A DNA stretch of 64,000 nt, taken from assembly GCF_001742165.1 (NCBI RefSeq), contig NZ_CP016442.1:2356001-2420000 (forward strand), in the 5' to 3' direction. The position numbers were made by a program, and so were the translations under genes. The notes under the pieces are model-generated. The model saw only the letters and a list, made by a program, of their open reading frames with translations. It was not told the origin of the DNA and did not search any database. The DNA is from Burkholderia stabilis. GTDB lineage: Bacteria > Pseudomonadota > Gammaproteobacteria > Burkholderiales > Burkholderiaceae. The first letter of the stretch is position 1, and every line of letters begins with the position of its first letter. Positions 19,074 to 28,601 of this stretch are shown here, one piece after another.

Positions 19074-20216
19074 ATGAATATCAAGATGCAAAAGCTGTTG
19101 CCGATCACCGCCGCGGCGATGCTGTGCGTTGCAGCTGCAAGCAACGCGGCCGCCGATCAAGTCGTCAAGATCGGCCACGTCGCGCCCTTGACGGGCGGCA
19201 TTGCACACCTGGGCAAGGACAACGAAAACGGCGCGCGTCTCGCAGTCGAGGAGATCAACGCCAAGGGTCTCACGGTCGACGGCCAGAAAATCACGCTGCA
19301 GCTGGATCCGCAGGATGACGCAGCCGACCCGCGCCAGGCGACTCAGGTCGCACAGAAGCTGGTCGACGACAAAGTCGTCGCGGTGGTCGGCCACCTGAAC
19401 TCGGGCACGTCGATCCCGGCCTCGAAGATCTACAGCGATGCGGGCATCGTGCAGATCTCGCCGTCGGCGACCAACCCTGCCTACACGCAGCAAGGCTTCA
19501 AGACGACCTACCGTGTCGTCGCGACCGACGCTCAGCAGGGCCCGGCGCTCGCGAACTATGCGAAGTCGAAGGGCATCAAGAGTGTCGCCGTGGTCGACGA
19601 TTCGACCGCGTACGGCCAGGGCCTCGCGAACGAGTTCGAGAAGAAGGCCAAGGCGCTCGGCCTGAACGTGATGTCGCATGACGCGACCAACGACAAGGCG
19701 GTCGACTTCCGCGCGATTCTCACGAAGATCAAGGGCGAGAATCCGGACGCGATCATGTACGGCGGCATGGATGCCACCGGCGGCCCGTTCGCGAAGCAGG
19801 CGAAGCAGCTCGGCCTGCGCGCGAAGATCTACGCGGGCGACGGCGTGTGCACGGAGAAGCTGGCCGACCTGGCTGGCGACGCGACCGACAACATCGTGTG
19901 CTCGGAAGCCGGTGCCTCGCTCGAGAAGATGCCGGGCGGCGGCGCGTTCAAGGCGAAGTACGAGAAGCGTTTCGGCCAGCCGATCCAGATCTACGCACCG
20001 TTCACGTATGACGCCGTGTACATCATCGTCGACGCGATGAAGCGCGCGAACTCGACGGACCCGGCGAAGATCCTCGCGGCCATGCCGGCGACGAACTACA
20101 CGGGCGTGATCGGCAAGACGACCTTCGATTCGAAGGGCGACCTGCAACACGGCGTGATCTCGCTGTACAACTACAAGAGCGGCAAGAAGTCGCTGCTCGA
20201 CGAAGTGAAGATGTAA
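19074..20216 (+). CDS. Periplasmic branched-chain amino-acid binding protein
   Basis: Solute-binding component of an ABC importer, LivJ/LivK type, 380 residues. The signal peptide runs from MNIKMQKLLPIT to SNAAA before DQVVKIGHVAPLTGG. The type-I periplasmic fold shows the usual markers: AHLGKDNENGARLAVEEIN, GHLNSGTSIPASKIY, QISPSATNPAYTQQGFKTTYRV and DAIMYGGMDATGGPFAKQAK. GGAG upstream fixes this ATG. No permease or ATPase gene is next to it; it must serve a transporter encoded elsewhere. A very strong terminator follows, so it is a one-gene unit. Confidence 0.93.
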   Translation: MNIKMQKLLPITAAAMLCVAAASNAAADQVVKIGHVAPLTGGIAHLGKDNENGARLAVEEINAKGLTVDGQKITLQLDPQDDAADPRQATQVAQKLVDDKVVAVVGHLNSGTSIPASKIYSDAGIVQISPSATNPAYTQQGFKTTYRVVATDAQQGPALANYAKSKGIKSVAVVDDSTAYGQGLANEFEKKAKALGLNVMSHDATNDKAVDFRAILTKIKGENPDAIMYGGMDATGGPFAKQAKQLGLRAKIYAGDGVCTEKLADLAGDATDNIVCSEAGASLEKMPGGGAFKAKYEKRFGQPIQIYAPFTYDAVYIIVDAMKRANSTDPAKILAAMPATNYTGVIGKTTFDSKGDLQHGVISLYNYKSGKKSLLDEVKM

Positions 20217-20242
20217 CGTAAAAAGCGGTCAACAGAAGGGGC

Positions 20243-20281
20243 GAAAGCGCGCATGCGGCAACGCATGCGCGCTTTCTTTTT
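20243..20281 (+). terminator. Strong terminator after binding-protein gene
   Basis: A perfect 15-bp stem (20243-20257 with 20262-20276) closed by a GCAA tetraloop and followed by a T-run. The GNRA loop makes it unusually stable. Confidence 0.95.
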
Positions 20282-20304
20282 GGCGACTCCCGACCGCACT
20301 GCCG

Positions 20305-21522
20305 TCAGATCTTCAGGTGCGAGAGCACCTTCGGCGCGATGGCCGCGACGAGCGCCGCGCACAGCGCGACGACCGACAGGCCGATCGTCAGGTTCGCGGC
20401 CTGCGCGACCGCGCCGATCACGACCGGACCGAACAGCAGTCCGAAATACGCGAGCCCGGCCACGTGCGCGAGCCCTTCGGCCGCGTGGATGCCTTTCACG
20501 CGCGCGGCGGCAGCGAACAGCACCGGCATCATGTTCGCGAGGCCGAGGCCCATCAGCGTGAAGCCGGTCAGCACGGCGGCCGGATACGGCAGCAACAGCG
20601 CGCCGATCATCCCCGCGCACGCGAGCGATGCGCTCGCGAATACGAGCTGCGGCGCGCCGAAGCGGGCGCGCACGGCGTCGCCCGCGAAGCGCGCGATGGC
20701 CATCCCGCCCGAGAACGCCGCGTACGCGGCGCTTGCGAGCGCGGGGCTCGCCGCAACGACGTCGCGCATGTAGACCGTCGCCCAGTCGTACATCGCGCCT
20801 TCGGCGATCAGCGCGACAAGCGCGATGCCGCCGAGCATCCACAACGCGGGCGAGCGCCAGCGGTTGCCGCCGCCGTGCGCGTGTTCGTGATGCGGGACGT
20901 GCGGCAGCACGGCCGGGCTCGCGGCCACGAGCACCGCGGCGCTCACCGCCGCCGCGAGCGCGAGATGCACGGCCGGCGCCATGCCGGCCGACAGCAGCGC
21001 GCCGCCGGCCGCCGCGCCCGACATCCCGCCGATGCTGAACATCCCGTGCAGCGACGACATGATCGGCTTGCCGAGCGCGATCTCGACCGCGCTGGCCTCC
21101 GCGTTCATCGCGACGTCGAGCGTCGCCATCGAGAAGCCGAACAGCGCGAGCACGGCGAGCAGCATCCAGTAGTCGGGTACGACGAGGATCAGCGCCGCGC
21201 ACGCGGACATCACGAGCCCGCCCGCGAGGCACGCGGTGCGCGAGCCGACGCGCGTGATCCAGCGCGCGATGGTCAGCATCGCGGCGATCGACCCGGCGGC
21301 GACCGCGAACAGCGCGATCGACAGCAGCCCCGGGCTCAGCGCGAACTTGTCGCGCACGGTCGGCACGTGCACGCCCCATGACGCGTACATCATGCCGGCG
21401 ACGAAGAACAGCGCCATCGACGCGGTGCGTGCGCGCTGGCGGGCCGGGAGCGGCAGCACGCGGTGCGCGTCGGGCGGGGCGGCGAACGGGGACGACGATT
21501 CGGGGGAGGAGGATTCGGACAC
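20305..21522 (-). CDS. MFS transporter (YbjJ-like)
   Basis: Twelve-helix major facilitator of 405 residues. After a Ser/Pro-rich cytoplasmic tail it opens ALFFVAGMMYASWGVHVPTVRDKF, followed by the MFS loop-2 remnant TIARWITRVGSRTA and MNAEASAVEIALGKPIMSSLHGMFSIGG, a pattern I associate with the YbjJ group. A His-rich stretch (HVPHHEHAHGG) lies in the central loop. Substrate unknown. It converges on the binding-protein gene and is divergent from the HugZ-like gene. Confidence 0.88.
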   Translation of the reverse strand: MSESSSPESSSPFAAPPDAHRVLPLPARQRARTASMALFFVAGMMYASWGVHVPTVRDKFALSPGLLSIALFAVAAGSIAAMLTIARWITRVGSRTACLAGGLVMSACAALILVVPDYWMLLAVLALFGFSMATLDVAMNAEASAVEIALGKPIMSSLHGMFSIGGMSGAAAGGALLSAGMAPAVHLALAAAVSAAVLVAASPAVLPHVPHHEHAHGGGNRWRSPALWMLGGIALVALIAEGAMYDWATVYMRDVVAASPALASAAYAAFSGGMAIARFAGDAVRARFGAPQLVFASASLACAGMIGALLLPYPAAVLTGFTLMGLGLANMMPVLFAAAARVKGIHAAEGLAHVAGLAYFGLLFGPVVIGAVAQAANLTIGLSVVALCAALVAAIAPKVLSHLKI

Positions 21523-21788
21523 GGAAGGCTCGTCAAGGAATGTGCGGACGCACGCGGCGCCCGTCGGAACCGCTCGATTCTATCGAACCGCTTACGATTC
21601 TGCCGGGCCCTGGCCGTTCGGCCGATGATCCAGCGCGTCCGGCCGTGTCCGGGCCGCATCCCGGCCGGGTCGAGGCCATCCGGCACAGCATCGGCCGTCC
21701 GGCCGATACGCGGTGGGGCGCGCCCGCGGGTAACATCGAAGCGCATGCGGCGTGTCCGACGCGCCGCCCTTCGACCGCAGGAGTCTTC

Positions 21789-22448
21789 TTGAACATCGAT
21801 CCCGCCTTCGCCCTGCATCTGCTGCACCGCTGCGCGCTCGGCACGCTCGCCACCCATGCGCGCGATCCGGAGGGTTTCCCGTATCCGACGGTCGTCCCGT
21901 TTGCACCCGATGCAAACCATCGGCCGGTGATCCTCGTGAGCGGCCTCGCCGAACACACGCGCAATCTCGCCGCCGATCCGCGCGCGGGTTTCCTCGTCGT
22001 CGACGCGCCCGGCGGCGACGTGCTGAACGCCGAGCGCGCGACGCTGCTCGGCCGGTTCGTGCCGCTTGGCGACGATCCGCATGTCACCGCGCGCTACCGG
22101 CGCTACGAGCCTGACGCCGCGCGCTATCTCGCGCTCGGCGATTTCACGTTCTGGGCGCTCGATGTCGAGCGGCTGCGGTATATCGGCGGCTTCGGGCGGA
22201 TGGGCTGGGTGGACGGCACGACGCTCGATGCGCTGCCGCCGCTCGCCTTCGACGAGGAAGCGGCGCTGTGGGACGCATACGACGCCGGCGATGCGCGTCG
22301 CGACGGGCTCGAATTGCTCGGTGTCGATCGCCACGGCGCCGACTGGTGCCGCGACGGCCGCCGCGTGCGCACGCCGTTCGATGCGCCGCAGGCCGACGCC
22401 GGCGCGCTGCACGACCGGCTGATTGCGTGTGCGCGGGATGTGACGTGA
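21789..22448 (+). CDS. HugZ-like pyridoxamine-phosphate-oxidase-fold protein with DUF2470
   Basis: A 219-residue protein with an N-terminal split-barrel flavin or heme-binding domain (LLHRCALGTLATHARDPEGFPYPTVVPF, LVSGLAEHTRNLAADPRAGFLV, ERATLLGRFVPL) and a C-terminal DUF2470-like domain from about residue 135. This two-domain layout is that of HugZ-type heme-degradation proteins, but no heme uptake genes are nearby, so heme oxygenase activity is only a possibility. TTG start with AGGAG 5 bases upstream; the in-frame extension upstream overlaps the divergent MFS gene and is rejected. Confidence 0.8.
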   Translation: MNIDPAFALHLLHRCALGTLATHARDPEGFPYPTVVPFAPDANHRPVILVSGLAEHTRNLAADPRAGFLVVDAPGGDVLNAERATLLGRFVPLGDDPHVTARYRRYEPDAARYLALGDFTFWALDVERLRYIGGFGRMGWVDGTTLDALPPLAFDEEAALWDAYDAGDARRDGLELLGVDRHGADWCRDGRRVRTPFDAPQADAGALHDRLIACARDVT

Positions 22449-22802
22449 CGTCGCGGGTACCGGTTTGTCCGTTTAGCAATACGCTCGATCTGATTTTCGC
22501 AAAGCTGTCGTCTGATGAAAGCTTTGATTTTCCATATGCAGGGTAATTGCGTATGTTGATAGACCTAATGGCCGATCGCTAATGTCCTAATCTCTGTGTA
22601 GCAACGTAAAAATTTGAGAAAAGGCCGCGGCCGGTCAAAATGACATGCGCGAATTACAATTGATCTCGGGATTTTCATGAATCCCGCTTCTATCAATTCT
22701 TTTTTGTGCTAATCTCTGCCTTCGAAAATCCGAGGCACATATATTTCATGAATGGTGAGCTGGCTGCAGACCGGCGCCATTGGTCAGATAGAAAGGAAAA
22801 CT
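22449..22802. other. AT-rich promoter region of the H-NS family gene
   Basis: No gene seen. A/T content is visibly far above the window average. CGGGATT (22667-22673) and AATCCCG (22680-22686) form an inverted repeat followed downstream by a T-run, which may be an operator or a terminator-like hairpin. The region probably holds the promoter and may itself be bound by the H-NS-like product. Confidence 0.45.
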
Positions 22803-23096
22803 ATGTCTTCTTACAAGGACCTGCTGGCCCAGCGGGAGAAGCTGGAGAAGCAAATCGAAGAAGCGAAGTCGCGTGAATACGCTGAAGTGCTGAATGACGT
22901 GAAGCAGAAAATCGCCGACTACGGCTTTTCGCTCGCCGAACTCGGTCTCAGCCGCGCGAAGGCAGGCAAGGTTGGCCGTCCGCGCGCAGGCGTGGCTGCG
23001 AAATACCGCGATCCGGAAACGGGCGCGACGTGGTCGGGCCGCGGCAAGCCGCCGCGCTGGATCGCAGGCAAGAACCGCGAACAGTTTGCAATTTAA
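22803..23096 (+). CDS. H-NS family nucleoid protein
   Basis: Small histone-like DNA-binding protein of 97 residues. The N-terminal half (YKDLLAQREKLEKQIEEAKSREYAEVLNDVKQKI) is a coiled-coil oligomerisation region; the C-terminal half carries YRDPETGATWSGRGKPPRW, the H-NS DNA-binding signature with its short AT-hook-like loop. Length and layout match the Bv3F/HvrA type rather than enterobacterial H-NS. AAAGGA ribosome site 7 bases before the ATG. Its DNA surroundings are AT-rich, fitting self-control by silencing. Followed by a terminator. Confidence 0.92.
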   Translation: MSSYKDLLAQREKLEKQIEEAKSREYAEVLNDVKQKIADYGFSLAELGLSRAKAGKVGRPRAGVAAKYRDPETGATWSGRGKPPRWIAGKNREQFAI

Positions 23097-23124
23097 ACGT
23101 TTGTTTAAGTTGTCTGCTCGAAAG

Positions 23125-23158
23125 AGCCGCGTATCCGTTCAGGAGCGCGGCTTTTTTG
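23125..23158 (+). terminator. Terminator after H-NS family gene
   Basis: AGCCGCG (23125-23131) pairs with CGCGGCT (23146-23152) and is followed by six T. Confidence 0.85.
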
Positions 23159-23335
23159 TTTTCGGACGCTGGCCGGTACACAAGCGTTGTCACGAAAATG
23201 TAAGAATCCTGTGTGAATGAAAATACGACACGTTCGCATAAGCGGTTGATTTAAATGGAGAATTTGTGGGTATTGGAAGGGTTTGCGGAGCGCCTTTGAT
23301 AGAATTGCGTATCGCATACCGATATCTCATATTTC

Positions 23336-24493
23336 ATGTCCACGTTTTCCGGCGACGTACAAAGCGCAGATAAGCACGCAGTTGCGCGCAAGAGCACGCT
23401 CGTCAGTATTGTGCTGAATGTCGTGCTTGCGACATTTCAGATCGCCGTTGGCGCGATTGCGCATTCGCAGGCATTGATTGCCGACGGCGTGCATTCGATT
23501 TCCGATTTGATCTCGGATTTTGTCGTGCTGGTTGCGAATCGGCATAGCGGCGCATCGCCGGATGCCGACCACAATTACGGACACAGCCGCTACGAGACGG
23601 TCGCGTCGCTGTTTCTCGGCGCGATCCTGATCGCGGTCGGCATCGGCATGCTCTGGCGGGCCGGCGACCGGCTCGTTAATCTCGAAAACATCCCGGCCGT
23701 GCATTTTTCCGCACTGATCGTTGCGCTGACGGTGCTCGTGTCGAAAGAGGCGTTGTTCCGGTACATGCTGCGCGAGGCGCGGCGCGTGCGTTCGGCGATG
23801 CTCGTTGCGAACGCATGGCATGCGCGTTCGGACGCCGCGTCGTCGCTCGTCGTCGCGATCGGCATCGTCGGCAGCCTGGCGGGCGTGCGGCTGCTCGATC
23901 CGATTGCGGCGGCGATCGTCGGCTTCATGGTGGCGCGCATGGGCTGGACGTTCGGCTATGACGCGTTGCAGGATCTTTCCGACCGCGCGCTCGACACGGC
24001 CGACACGGCCGAGATTCGTGCGCTGCTCGCGGCGACACCCGGCGTGCGCGACGTGCACGACCTGCGCACGCGCAAGATGGGCGATGCCGCGCTCGTCGAC
24101 GCCCACATCCTCGTCGATCCGAAGATCTCCGTCTCCGAAGGGCATTACATCGCCGAGACCGCGCGCGCACGCGTGCTGTCCGACCCGCGCGTGCTCGACG
24201 CGCTGATCCATGTCGACCCGGAGAACGATGCGGCGCGCCGTCCGGCGCTCGCGCTGCCGCCGCGCGGCGAGATCGCGGCGCGGCTCGAGGCCGCGCTTGA
24301 GCAGCGCGGGCTGCGCACGGTGGCGATCAACCTGCATTACCTGAGCACGGGGCTCGAGATCGACGTGACGCTCGCCGGCGATCCGCACGATACCGATGCG
24401 GTGCTGGCCGGCCGGCTCGACGTCGACGCGCTGAAGCGCGAGTTCGGCGCGCGCCGGATCGGCTTCACGCGCGCGTTGCCGTCACAGGCGTGA
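23336..24493 (+). CDS. Cation diffusion facilitator (CDF) transporter
   Basis: Metal/proton antiporter of 385 residues. Six membrane helices in the first ~210 residues contain the metal site pairs: HSISD in helix 2 (ALIADGVHSISDLISD) and HARSD in helix 5 (NAWHARSDAASS). YGHSRYETVASL is the usual cytoplasmic loop. The cytoplasmic domain is longer than in simple FieF-type exporters, with an added C-terminal segment from about 295. Likely exports Zn2+, Fe2+ or Mn2+; the metal cannot be read from sequence alone. No metal regulator is adjacent. Confidence 0.92.
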   Translation: MSTFSGDVQSADKHAVARKSTLVSIVLNVVLATFQIAVGAIAHSQALIADGVHSISDLISDFVVLVANRHSGASPDADHNYGHSRYETVASLFLGAILIAVGIGMLWRAGDRLVNLENIPAVHFSALIVALTVLVSKEALFRYMLREARRVRSAMLVANAWHARSDAASSLVVAIGIVGSLAGVRLLDPIAAAIVGFMVARMGWTFGYDALQDLSDRALDTADTAEIRALLAATPGVRDVHDLRTRKMGDAALVDAHILVDPKISVSEGHYIAETARARVLSDPRVLDALIHVDPENDAARRPALALPPRGEIAARLEAALEQRGLRTVAINLHYLSTGLEIDVTLAGDPHDTDAVLAGRLDVDALKREFGARRIGFTRALPSQA

Positions 24494-24529
24494 CGAGGGG
24501 AGGCGTCCGCGAAAGCGGGCGCTTCGCGG

Positions 24530-25000
24530 TTACAGCGGCAGTTGCGTATCGAACTTGATTTCGCGCAGCACGACGCTCGTGCGCACCTGCGACACGGCCG
24601 GGATCTTGAAGATGCGTTCGTGCAGGAACACGTCGTAGGCCTTGATGTCGGGCGCGACGATCTTGAGGATGTAATCGGCTTCGCCGGTCGTGCTGTAGCA
24701 CTCCGTGACTTCCGGGCAGGTCGCGATCTCGCGCTCGAACTGTTCGACGCCGCCTTCGTTGTGGCGGGTCAGGTGGACGTGCGCGAGCGCGCAGACGTGC
24801 AGGCCGAGCTTCTCGCGATCGAGCAGCGCCGTGTAGCGCTGGATCACGCCCGACTGTTCCATGTCCTTGATGCGGCGCCAGCATGGCGTGCTCGACAGGC
24901 CGACCTGGTCGGAGATTTCCTGAACGGAACGGCGCGCGTCGAGCTGCAACAGGCGAAGGATTTTTTGCGAAAAGGAATCGAGCGTCACCTGCGCCTCCAT
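24530..25000 (-). CDS. Lrp/AsnC family transcriptional regulator
   Basis: Regulator of 156 residues. The N-terminal winged helix reads LDSFSQKILRLLQLDARRSVQEISDQVGLSSTPCWRRIKDMEQSGVIQRYTALL, and the C-terminal RAM/ACT-like domain has EVTECYSTTGEADYILKIVAPDIKAYDVFL, the amino-acid binding and oligomerisation part. These proteins sense an amino acid and act as octamers or dimers. It converges on the CDF gene; nothing next to it is an obvious target. Confidence 0.93.
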   Translation of the reverse strand: MEAQVTLDSFSQKILRLLQLDARRSVQEISDQVGLSSTPCWRRIKDMEQSGVIQRYTALLDREKLGLHVCALAHVHLTRHNEGGVEQFEREIATCPEVTECYSTTGEADYILKIVAPDIKAYDVFLHERIFKIPAVSQVRTSVVLREIKFDTQLPL

Positions 25001-25079
25001 GCGGCAGCTACAACACGCTGAATGTTAGAGGGCCGGGAAAGGAAAGGCAATCTGATGCGGCGCTGCTGAGCAAGATTCG

Positions 25080-25739
25080 CTAATTTGCCCGTGGATCCGT
25101 TGGGATTTGCCCCGCCCCCGCGTTCTCCGGCCGATCGGTGTCGGACACGGCGAGGCCCGCGAGCGCGGCTTGCTGCCGGCGCAGGTCGGCGAGCATGTTG
25201 CAGAACAGCGCGCCTTGCTCGATCGCGTCGTCGAGCGCGACGTGCGTGTGCGGATGGTCGTCGAACCAGTGTTTCGGAAAGCGCGGCTTGATCGCCTTGC
25301 GGTACGGCAGCCCCGTGATGGCGAACGCGAGCGTCTTGATGTCGAGCGCCGACCACGAGAACGGGCAGCGTCCCGCGAAGCGCATCATGTACCAGAACAT
25401 GAACGTGAAGTCGAAGCCGGCCGGCATCGCGACGAACACGGGCTTGCCGGGCAGCGCCTCGACCCAGTCGACGTACGCGACCAGCGCCGCCTCGGGCGCC
25501 TGCAGGTCGCGCCGGCAGGCGGCCCAGGCTTCGGGCTCCGTCTTCCACCATGCTTCCTGCACCGGGTGCGCCTGCGCGCCGGGCAGCGTCTCGAGGTTCG
25601 CCGAGAACGTCGCGATCAGCTGCTTGTCCTCGGTATAGGCGGCCGACGCGAAGCTCAGCATCGAGTGCGGGCCGGGAATCGGGCCGTCGGCCTCGACGTC
25701 GGTGCTGACGTAGATTTCCTGGATGGCGGTCTGGTTCAT
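25080..25739 (-). CDS. DnaQ-fold 3'-5' exonuclease family protein
   Basis: A 219-residue protein with a DEDD exonuclease-like layout: first acidic pair in [13 protein letters not shown], a middle Asp in [13 protein letters not shown], and a late motif [16 protein letters not shown] with the final acidic residue. This resembles RNase T/oligoribonuclease-type enzymes. The start at [14 protein letters not shown] overlaps the stop of the upstream metallo-beta-lactamase gene (ATGA), so the two are translationally coupled. Substrate unknown. An in-frame extension further upstream would overlap that gene and is rejected. Confidence 0.82.
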   Translation of the reverse strand: MNQTAIQEIYVSTDVEADGPIPGPHSMLSFASAAYTEDKQLIATFSANLETLPGAQAHPVQEAWWKTEPEAWAACRRDLQAPEAALVAYVDWVEALPGKPVFVAMPAGFDFTFMFWYMMRFAGRCPFSWSALDIKTLAFAITGLPYRKAIKPRFPKHWFDDHPHTHVALDDAIEQGALFCNMLADLRRQQAALAGLAVSDTDRPENAGAGQIPTDPRAN

Positions 25740-26380
25740 CCGAACACCTTGTCGGACACGAACGGGTTCGTGCGGCGCTCGTCGCCGAACGTCGACACCG
25801 GGCCGTGGCCCGGCACGAACGTGACGTCGTCGCCGAGCGGCCACAGTTTCTCCTTGATCGAACGGACGAGGTCCGCGTGATTGCCGCGCGGGAAATCGGT
25901 GCGGCCGATCGAGCCGGCGAACAGCACGTCGCCGACGATCGCGACGCGATGCGCGCGGCTGAAGAACACGACGTGGCCGGGCGTGTGGCCGGGGCAGTGA
26001 TAGACCTCGAGCGTCTCGTCGCCGAACCGCACGGTGTCGCCGTCGTTCAGCCAGTGGTCGGGCTCGAAGATGTCGGCGGCCGGAAAGCCGAAGCGCTCGC
26101 TCTGCATCGGCAGCTTCTCGATCCAGAAACGTTCTTCTTCCTGCGGCCCCTCGATGGGCACGCCGTAGTGCGTCGCGAGCGTCTTCGCGCCCGCGCAGTG
26201 ATCGATGTGCCCGTGCGTGAGCAGCACCTTCTCGACCTGCACGTTCTGTCGCGCGACTTCCTGTTCGATCCGGTCGAGATCGCCGCCCGGATCGACGACG
26301 GCGGCGCGGCCCGTCTTCTCGCAGACGAGCAGCGAGCAGTTCTGCTGGAACGGCGTGACCGGAATGAGCGTGACTTTCAT
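25736..26380 (-). CDS. Metallo-beta-lactamase fold hydrolase (GloB/YcbL-like)
   Basis: Zinc hydrolase of 214 residues. The metal motif [11 protein letters not shown] (HxHxDH) is intact, followed by [31 protein letters not shown] and a closing [20 protein letters not shown]. This pattern is that of YcbL-type hydroxyacylglutathione hydrolases (glyoxalase II, GloC group), which hydrolyse S-lactoylglutathione. Start at [18 protein letters not shown] is standard for the group. It is the first gene of a two-gene unit with the exonuclease-like gene. Confidence 0.88.
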   Translation of the reverse strand: MKVTLIPVTPFQQNCSLLVCEKTGRAAVVDPGGDLDRIEQEVARQNVQVEKVLLTHGHIDHCAGAKTLATHYGVPIEGPQEEERFWIEKLPMQSERFGFPAADIFEPDHWLNDGDTVRFGDETLEVYHCPGHTPGHVVFFSRAHRVAIVGDVLFAGSIGRTDFPRGNHADLVRSIKEKLWPLGDDVTFVPGHGPVSTFGDERRTNPFVSDKVFG

Positions 26381-27035
26381 GGAGGCACCGGCGGCTAAAA
26401 GGAGCGATTGTACCGGTCGCGCGCGCTGCCTGCCGCCCGCGCGGCGCACGTCGGGACGCGCAGGTTCGGGCATTCCCGGAGCATCCCGATTGTTACAGCC
26501 ATAGTGAGAATCAATGGTGCGGGCGGGGTGCTTTTCGGGTGGACCTTTTGATTTATGTATAATGCGCCCCATTGCGCGTGAATTTCACGCAATTCGCTGG
26601 TGTTTCGGCCCCGTTAAAAGAGGCGTCTGAATCACCGTCAAGCATCAGCCGCCGGGAAGTCCGGCGGTGTATCCAGCACCGAACATTCGGTGCTCACGTC
26701 TTGTCCGGCCGGGTGCTGCGCGCCCGCCTGCGGCCCTGCTGCCGCGCCGCCGGATGAGGCCTGTGCCGCCGTTCCTGTGCGTTGGTCGTTTCGACGCGCG
26801 CGAACGTGAAAGCCATGTTCGATGGCGGCATGTGGGGTCTGGTCAGGCTGTGGGGACAGGTTGCGCCAGACGTGAAAGCTAATCAGGACGGTTGCGGCAT
26901 AGACGAAAGCCGCGCCCATGCTAGCCGCCTGCTCGCATTCGAGCGGGGCGTGCACGCATTTGCCGTCCGGGCCGCATGCCTGCGTTGTGAAGCAGCGTGT
27001 TGAAGGTGCGGCCCGAACCAGAAGGCGACACGTCG
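26381..27035. other. Long gap with promoter-like box, hairpins and a doubtful small frame
   Basis: TATAAT at 26558-26563 reads into a region with a dyad at 26569-26593 and two perfect hairpins (26649-26667 and 26675-26694) on the + strand. A 93-codon frame on the - strand (26638-26919) covers the hairpins. It is unclear whether this is a small gene, an untranslated leader of rlpA or an RNA gene; see the separate entries and finding. Confidence 0.4.
26638..26919 (-). CDS. Doubtful small protein with one membrane segment
   Basis: Possible 93-residue protein starting MGAAFVYAATVLISFHVWRN, which would be a single N-terminal membrane helix, followed by a polar Gln/Ala/Gly-rich tail ending PPDFPAADA. 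The ribosome site is weak (AGCAGG). Third-position G/C bias is less marked than in the real genes nearby, and its 3' part coincides with strong hairpins. It may be a real small envelope protein or chance; I do not recognise it. Confidence 0.3.
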   Translation of the reverse strand: MGAAFVYAATVLISFHVWRNLSPQPDQTPHAAIEHGFHVRARRNDQRTGTAAQASSGGAAAGPQAGAQHPAGQDVSTECSVLDTPPDFPAADA

Positions 27036-27644
27036 ATGAACGTACGATTTCCGAGCCGATTCGGGACTATTGCATTATTTTTTGCGTTGACGGGCTGTGC
27101 GGTGCCACCCAGCCAGACCACCGGAAGCGCGAACCAGAAGAACGCGGTCGACAAGACGGCCGCTGCCGCGAAGGCGGACAACGACAAGCAACTGAACTTC
27201 GATTCCGCGCTGGCATCGATGCCGGCTGCCGACAGCAAGGACGCGAAGAAGTCGTCGCTGGCGGAGGCCGAGCCGATCGACGGCAAGGACGTGTCCGACT
27301 TCCGTCAGACCGGCCGGGCGTCGTGGTACGGGAAGGATTTCCACGGCCGCCGCACCGCGAACGGCGAGCGCTTCAACATGAACGCGCTCACCGCCGCGCA
27401 CCGCACGCTGCCGCTGTCGTCGTACATCAAGGTGACGAACGCATCGACCGGCAAGTGGGTCGTCGTGAAGGTCAACGATCGCGGGCCGTTCAAGCGCGGC
27501 CGCGTGCTCGACCTGTCGTATGCGGCGGCCAAGGTGATCGGCCTCGTGCACGCCGGCACGGGCCGCGTGAAGATCGAAGGGCTGTCGCCGCAGGAAGCGC
27601 GCGAGGCACGCGACGAAATGGTCGCGTCGAACTCGGCGAAATAA
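27036..27644 (+). CDS. rlpA: RlpA-like septal lytic transglycosylase lipoprotein
   Basis: Outer-membrane lipoprotein of 202 residues with a double-psi beta-barrel. The signal peptide ends in FALTGC with the lipidated Cys at residue 21. The RlpA domain (about 100-185) contains [42 protein letters not shown] and [16 protein letters not shown], including the Asp and His residues of the active form. There is no C-terminal SPOR domain, unlike Pseudomonas RlpA, so septal targeting may need a partner. The start at [10 protein letters not shown] gives the lipoprotein signal; a GTG further upstream does not. Confidence 0.88.
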   Translation: MNVRFPSRFGTIALFFALTGCAVPPSQTTGSANQKNAVDKTAAAAKADNDKQLNFDSALASMPAADSKDAKKSSLAEAEPIDGKDVSDFRQTGRASWYGKDFHGRRTANGERFNMNALTAAHRTLPLSSYIKVTNASTGKWVVVKVNDRGPFKRGRVLDLSYAAAKVIGLVHAGTGRVKIEGLSPQEAREARDEMVASNSAK

Positions 27645-27669
27645 CGCGGCGGTTCGTCCGCTCATGCAC

Positions 27670-27697
27670 AAAGGGCTGCCTTCCGGCAGCCCTTTGT
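27670..27697 (+). terminator. Bidirectional hairpin between rlpA and rsmI
   Basis: AAAGGGCTGCC (27670-27680) pairs perfectly with GGCAGCCCTTT (27685-27695) across a TTCC loop. It lies between convergent genes and can serve both strands. Confidence 0.8.
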
Positions 27698-27722
27698 CGT
27701 TTCCGCGCGGCGCCGTCGCGCG

Positions 27723-28601
27723 TCAGCCTTCCTTCAGCGCGAGCGCGCGCGCATACAGCGTGTTGCGCGACGCGCCCGTCAGCGCGGCCGCGAGCTTCGC
27801 CGCACTCTTTACCGGCACTTCTTCCAGCAGCAGCCTGAGCAGCGCGTCATGCGCGGTGTCGTCGGCTTCGCCGCTCGTCGCCGGCGCGCCTTCGACGACC
27901 AGCACGAACTCGCCGCGCTGACGGTTCGCGTCACCGGCGAGCCAGGTCTGTCCTTCGGCCAGGGTGCCCTGGAACAACTGCTCGTGTAGCTTGGTGAGTT
28001 CGCGCGCGATCAGCAGCCGGCGCGCGGGGCCGAATGCGTCGGCGAGTGCGGCGACGGTTTCGGCGATCCGGTGCGGCGCTTCGTAGAACACCAGCGCATA
28101 CGGATGCGACACCAGCGCCTGCAACGCACTCGCGCGCTGCTTGGCCTTCGGCGGCAGGAAACCCGCGAACGTGAACGCGCCGGCCCAGCCTCCGGCCACG
28201 CTCAGCGCGGTCACGGCCGCGCTCGCGCCCGGTAGCGGGATCACCGCGAAGCCGGCGGCGCGCACCGCGTCGACGAGCCGCGCGCCGGGGTCCGAGATGC
28301 CGGGCGTGCCGGCGTCCGATACGTAGGCCACGCGTTCGCCGCCGCGCAGCAGGTCGATCACGCGTTGCGCGGCTTCGCGTTCGTTGTGCTCGTGCACGGC
28401 AACCAGCGGCTTCGAGATCCCGTAGCGGGCGAGCAGCTGGCCGGTGTTGCGGGTGTCTTCGGCCGCGATGCGGTCGACGAGGCCGAGCACGTGCAGCGCG
28501 CGCAGCGTGATGTCGGCGGTATTGCCGATCGGCGTGGCGACCACGTAGAGCGCGGCGTCCGGGTAGTGCTGCGTATGCGCGAGTTCGAGGAGGGCAGTCA
28601 T
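27723..28601 (-). CDS. rsmI: 16S rRNA (cytidine1402-2'-O)-methyltransferase RsmI
   Basis: SAM-dependent methyltransferase of 292 residues acting on C1402 of 16S rRNA. Family motifs are all present: [92 protein letters not shown], and FLPPKAKQR. Start at [18 protein letters not shown]; no good ribosome site precedes it, and its ATG overlaps the ATG of the divergent yraN gene on the other strand. rsmI next to yraN in opposite directions is a conserved order. Confidence 0.95.
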   Translation of the reverse strand: MTALLELAHTQHYPDAALYVVATPIGNTADITLRALHVLGLVDRIAAEDTRNTGQLLARYGISKPLVAVHEHNEREAAQRVIDLLRGGERVAYVSDAGTPGISDPGARLVDAVRAAGFAVIPLPGASAAVTALSVAGGWAGAFTFAGFLPPKAKQRASALQALVSHPYALVFYEAPHRIAETVAALADAFGPARRLLIARELTKLHEQLFQGTLAEGQTWLAGDANRQRGEFVLVVEGAPATSGEADDTAHDALLRLLLEEVPVKSAAKLAAALTGASRNTLYARALALKEG

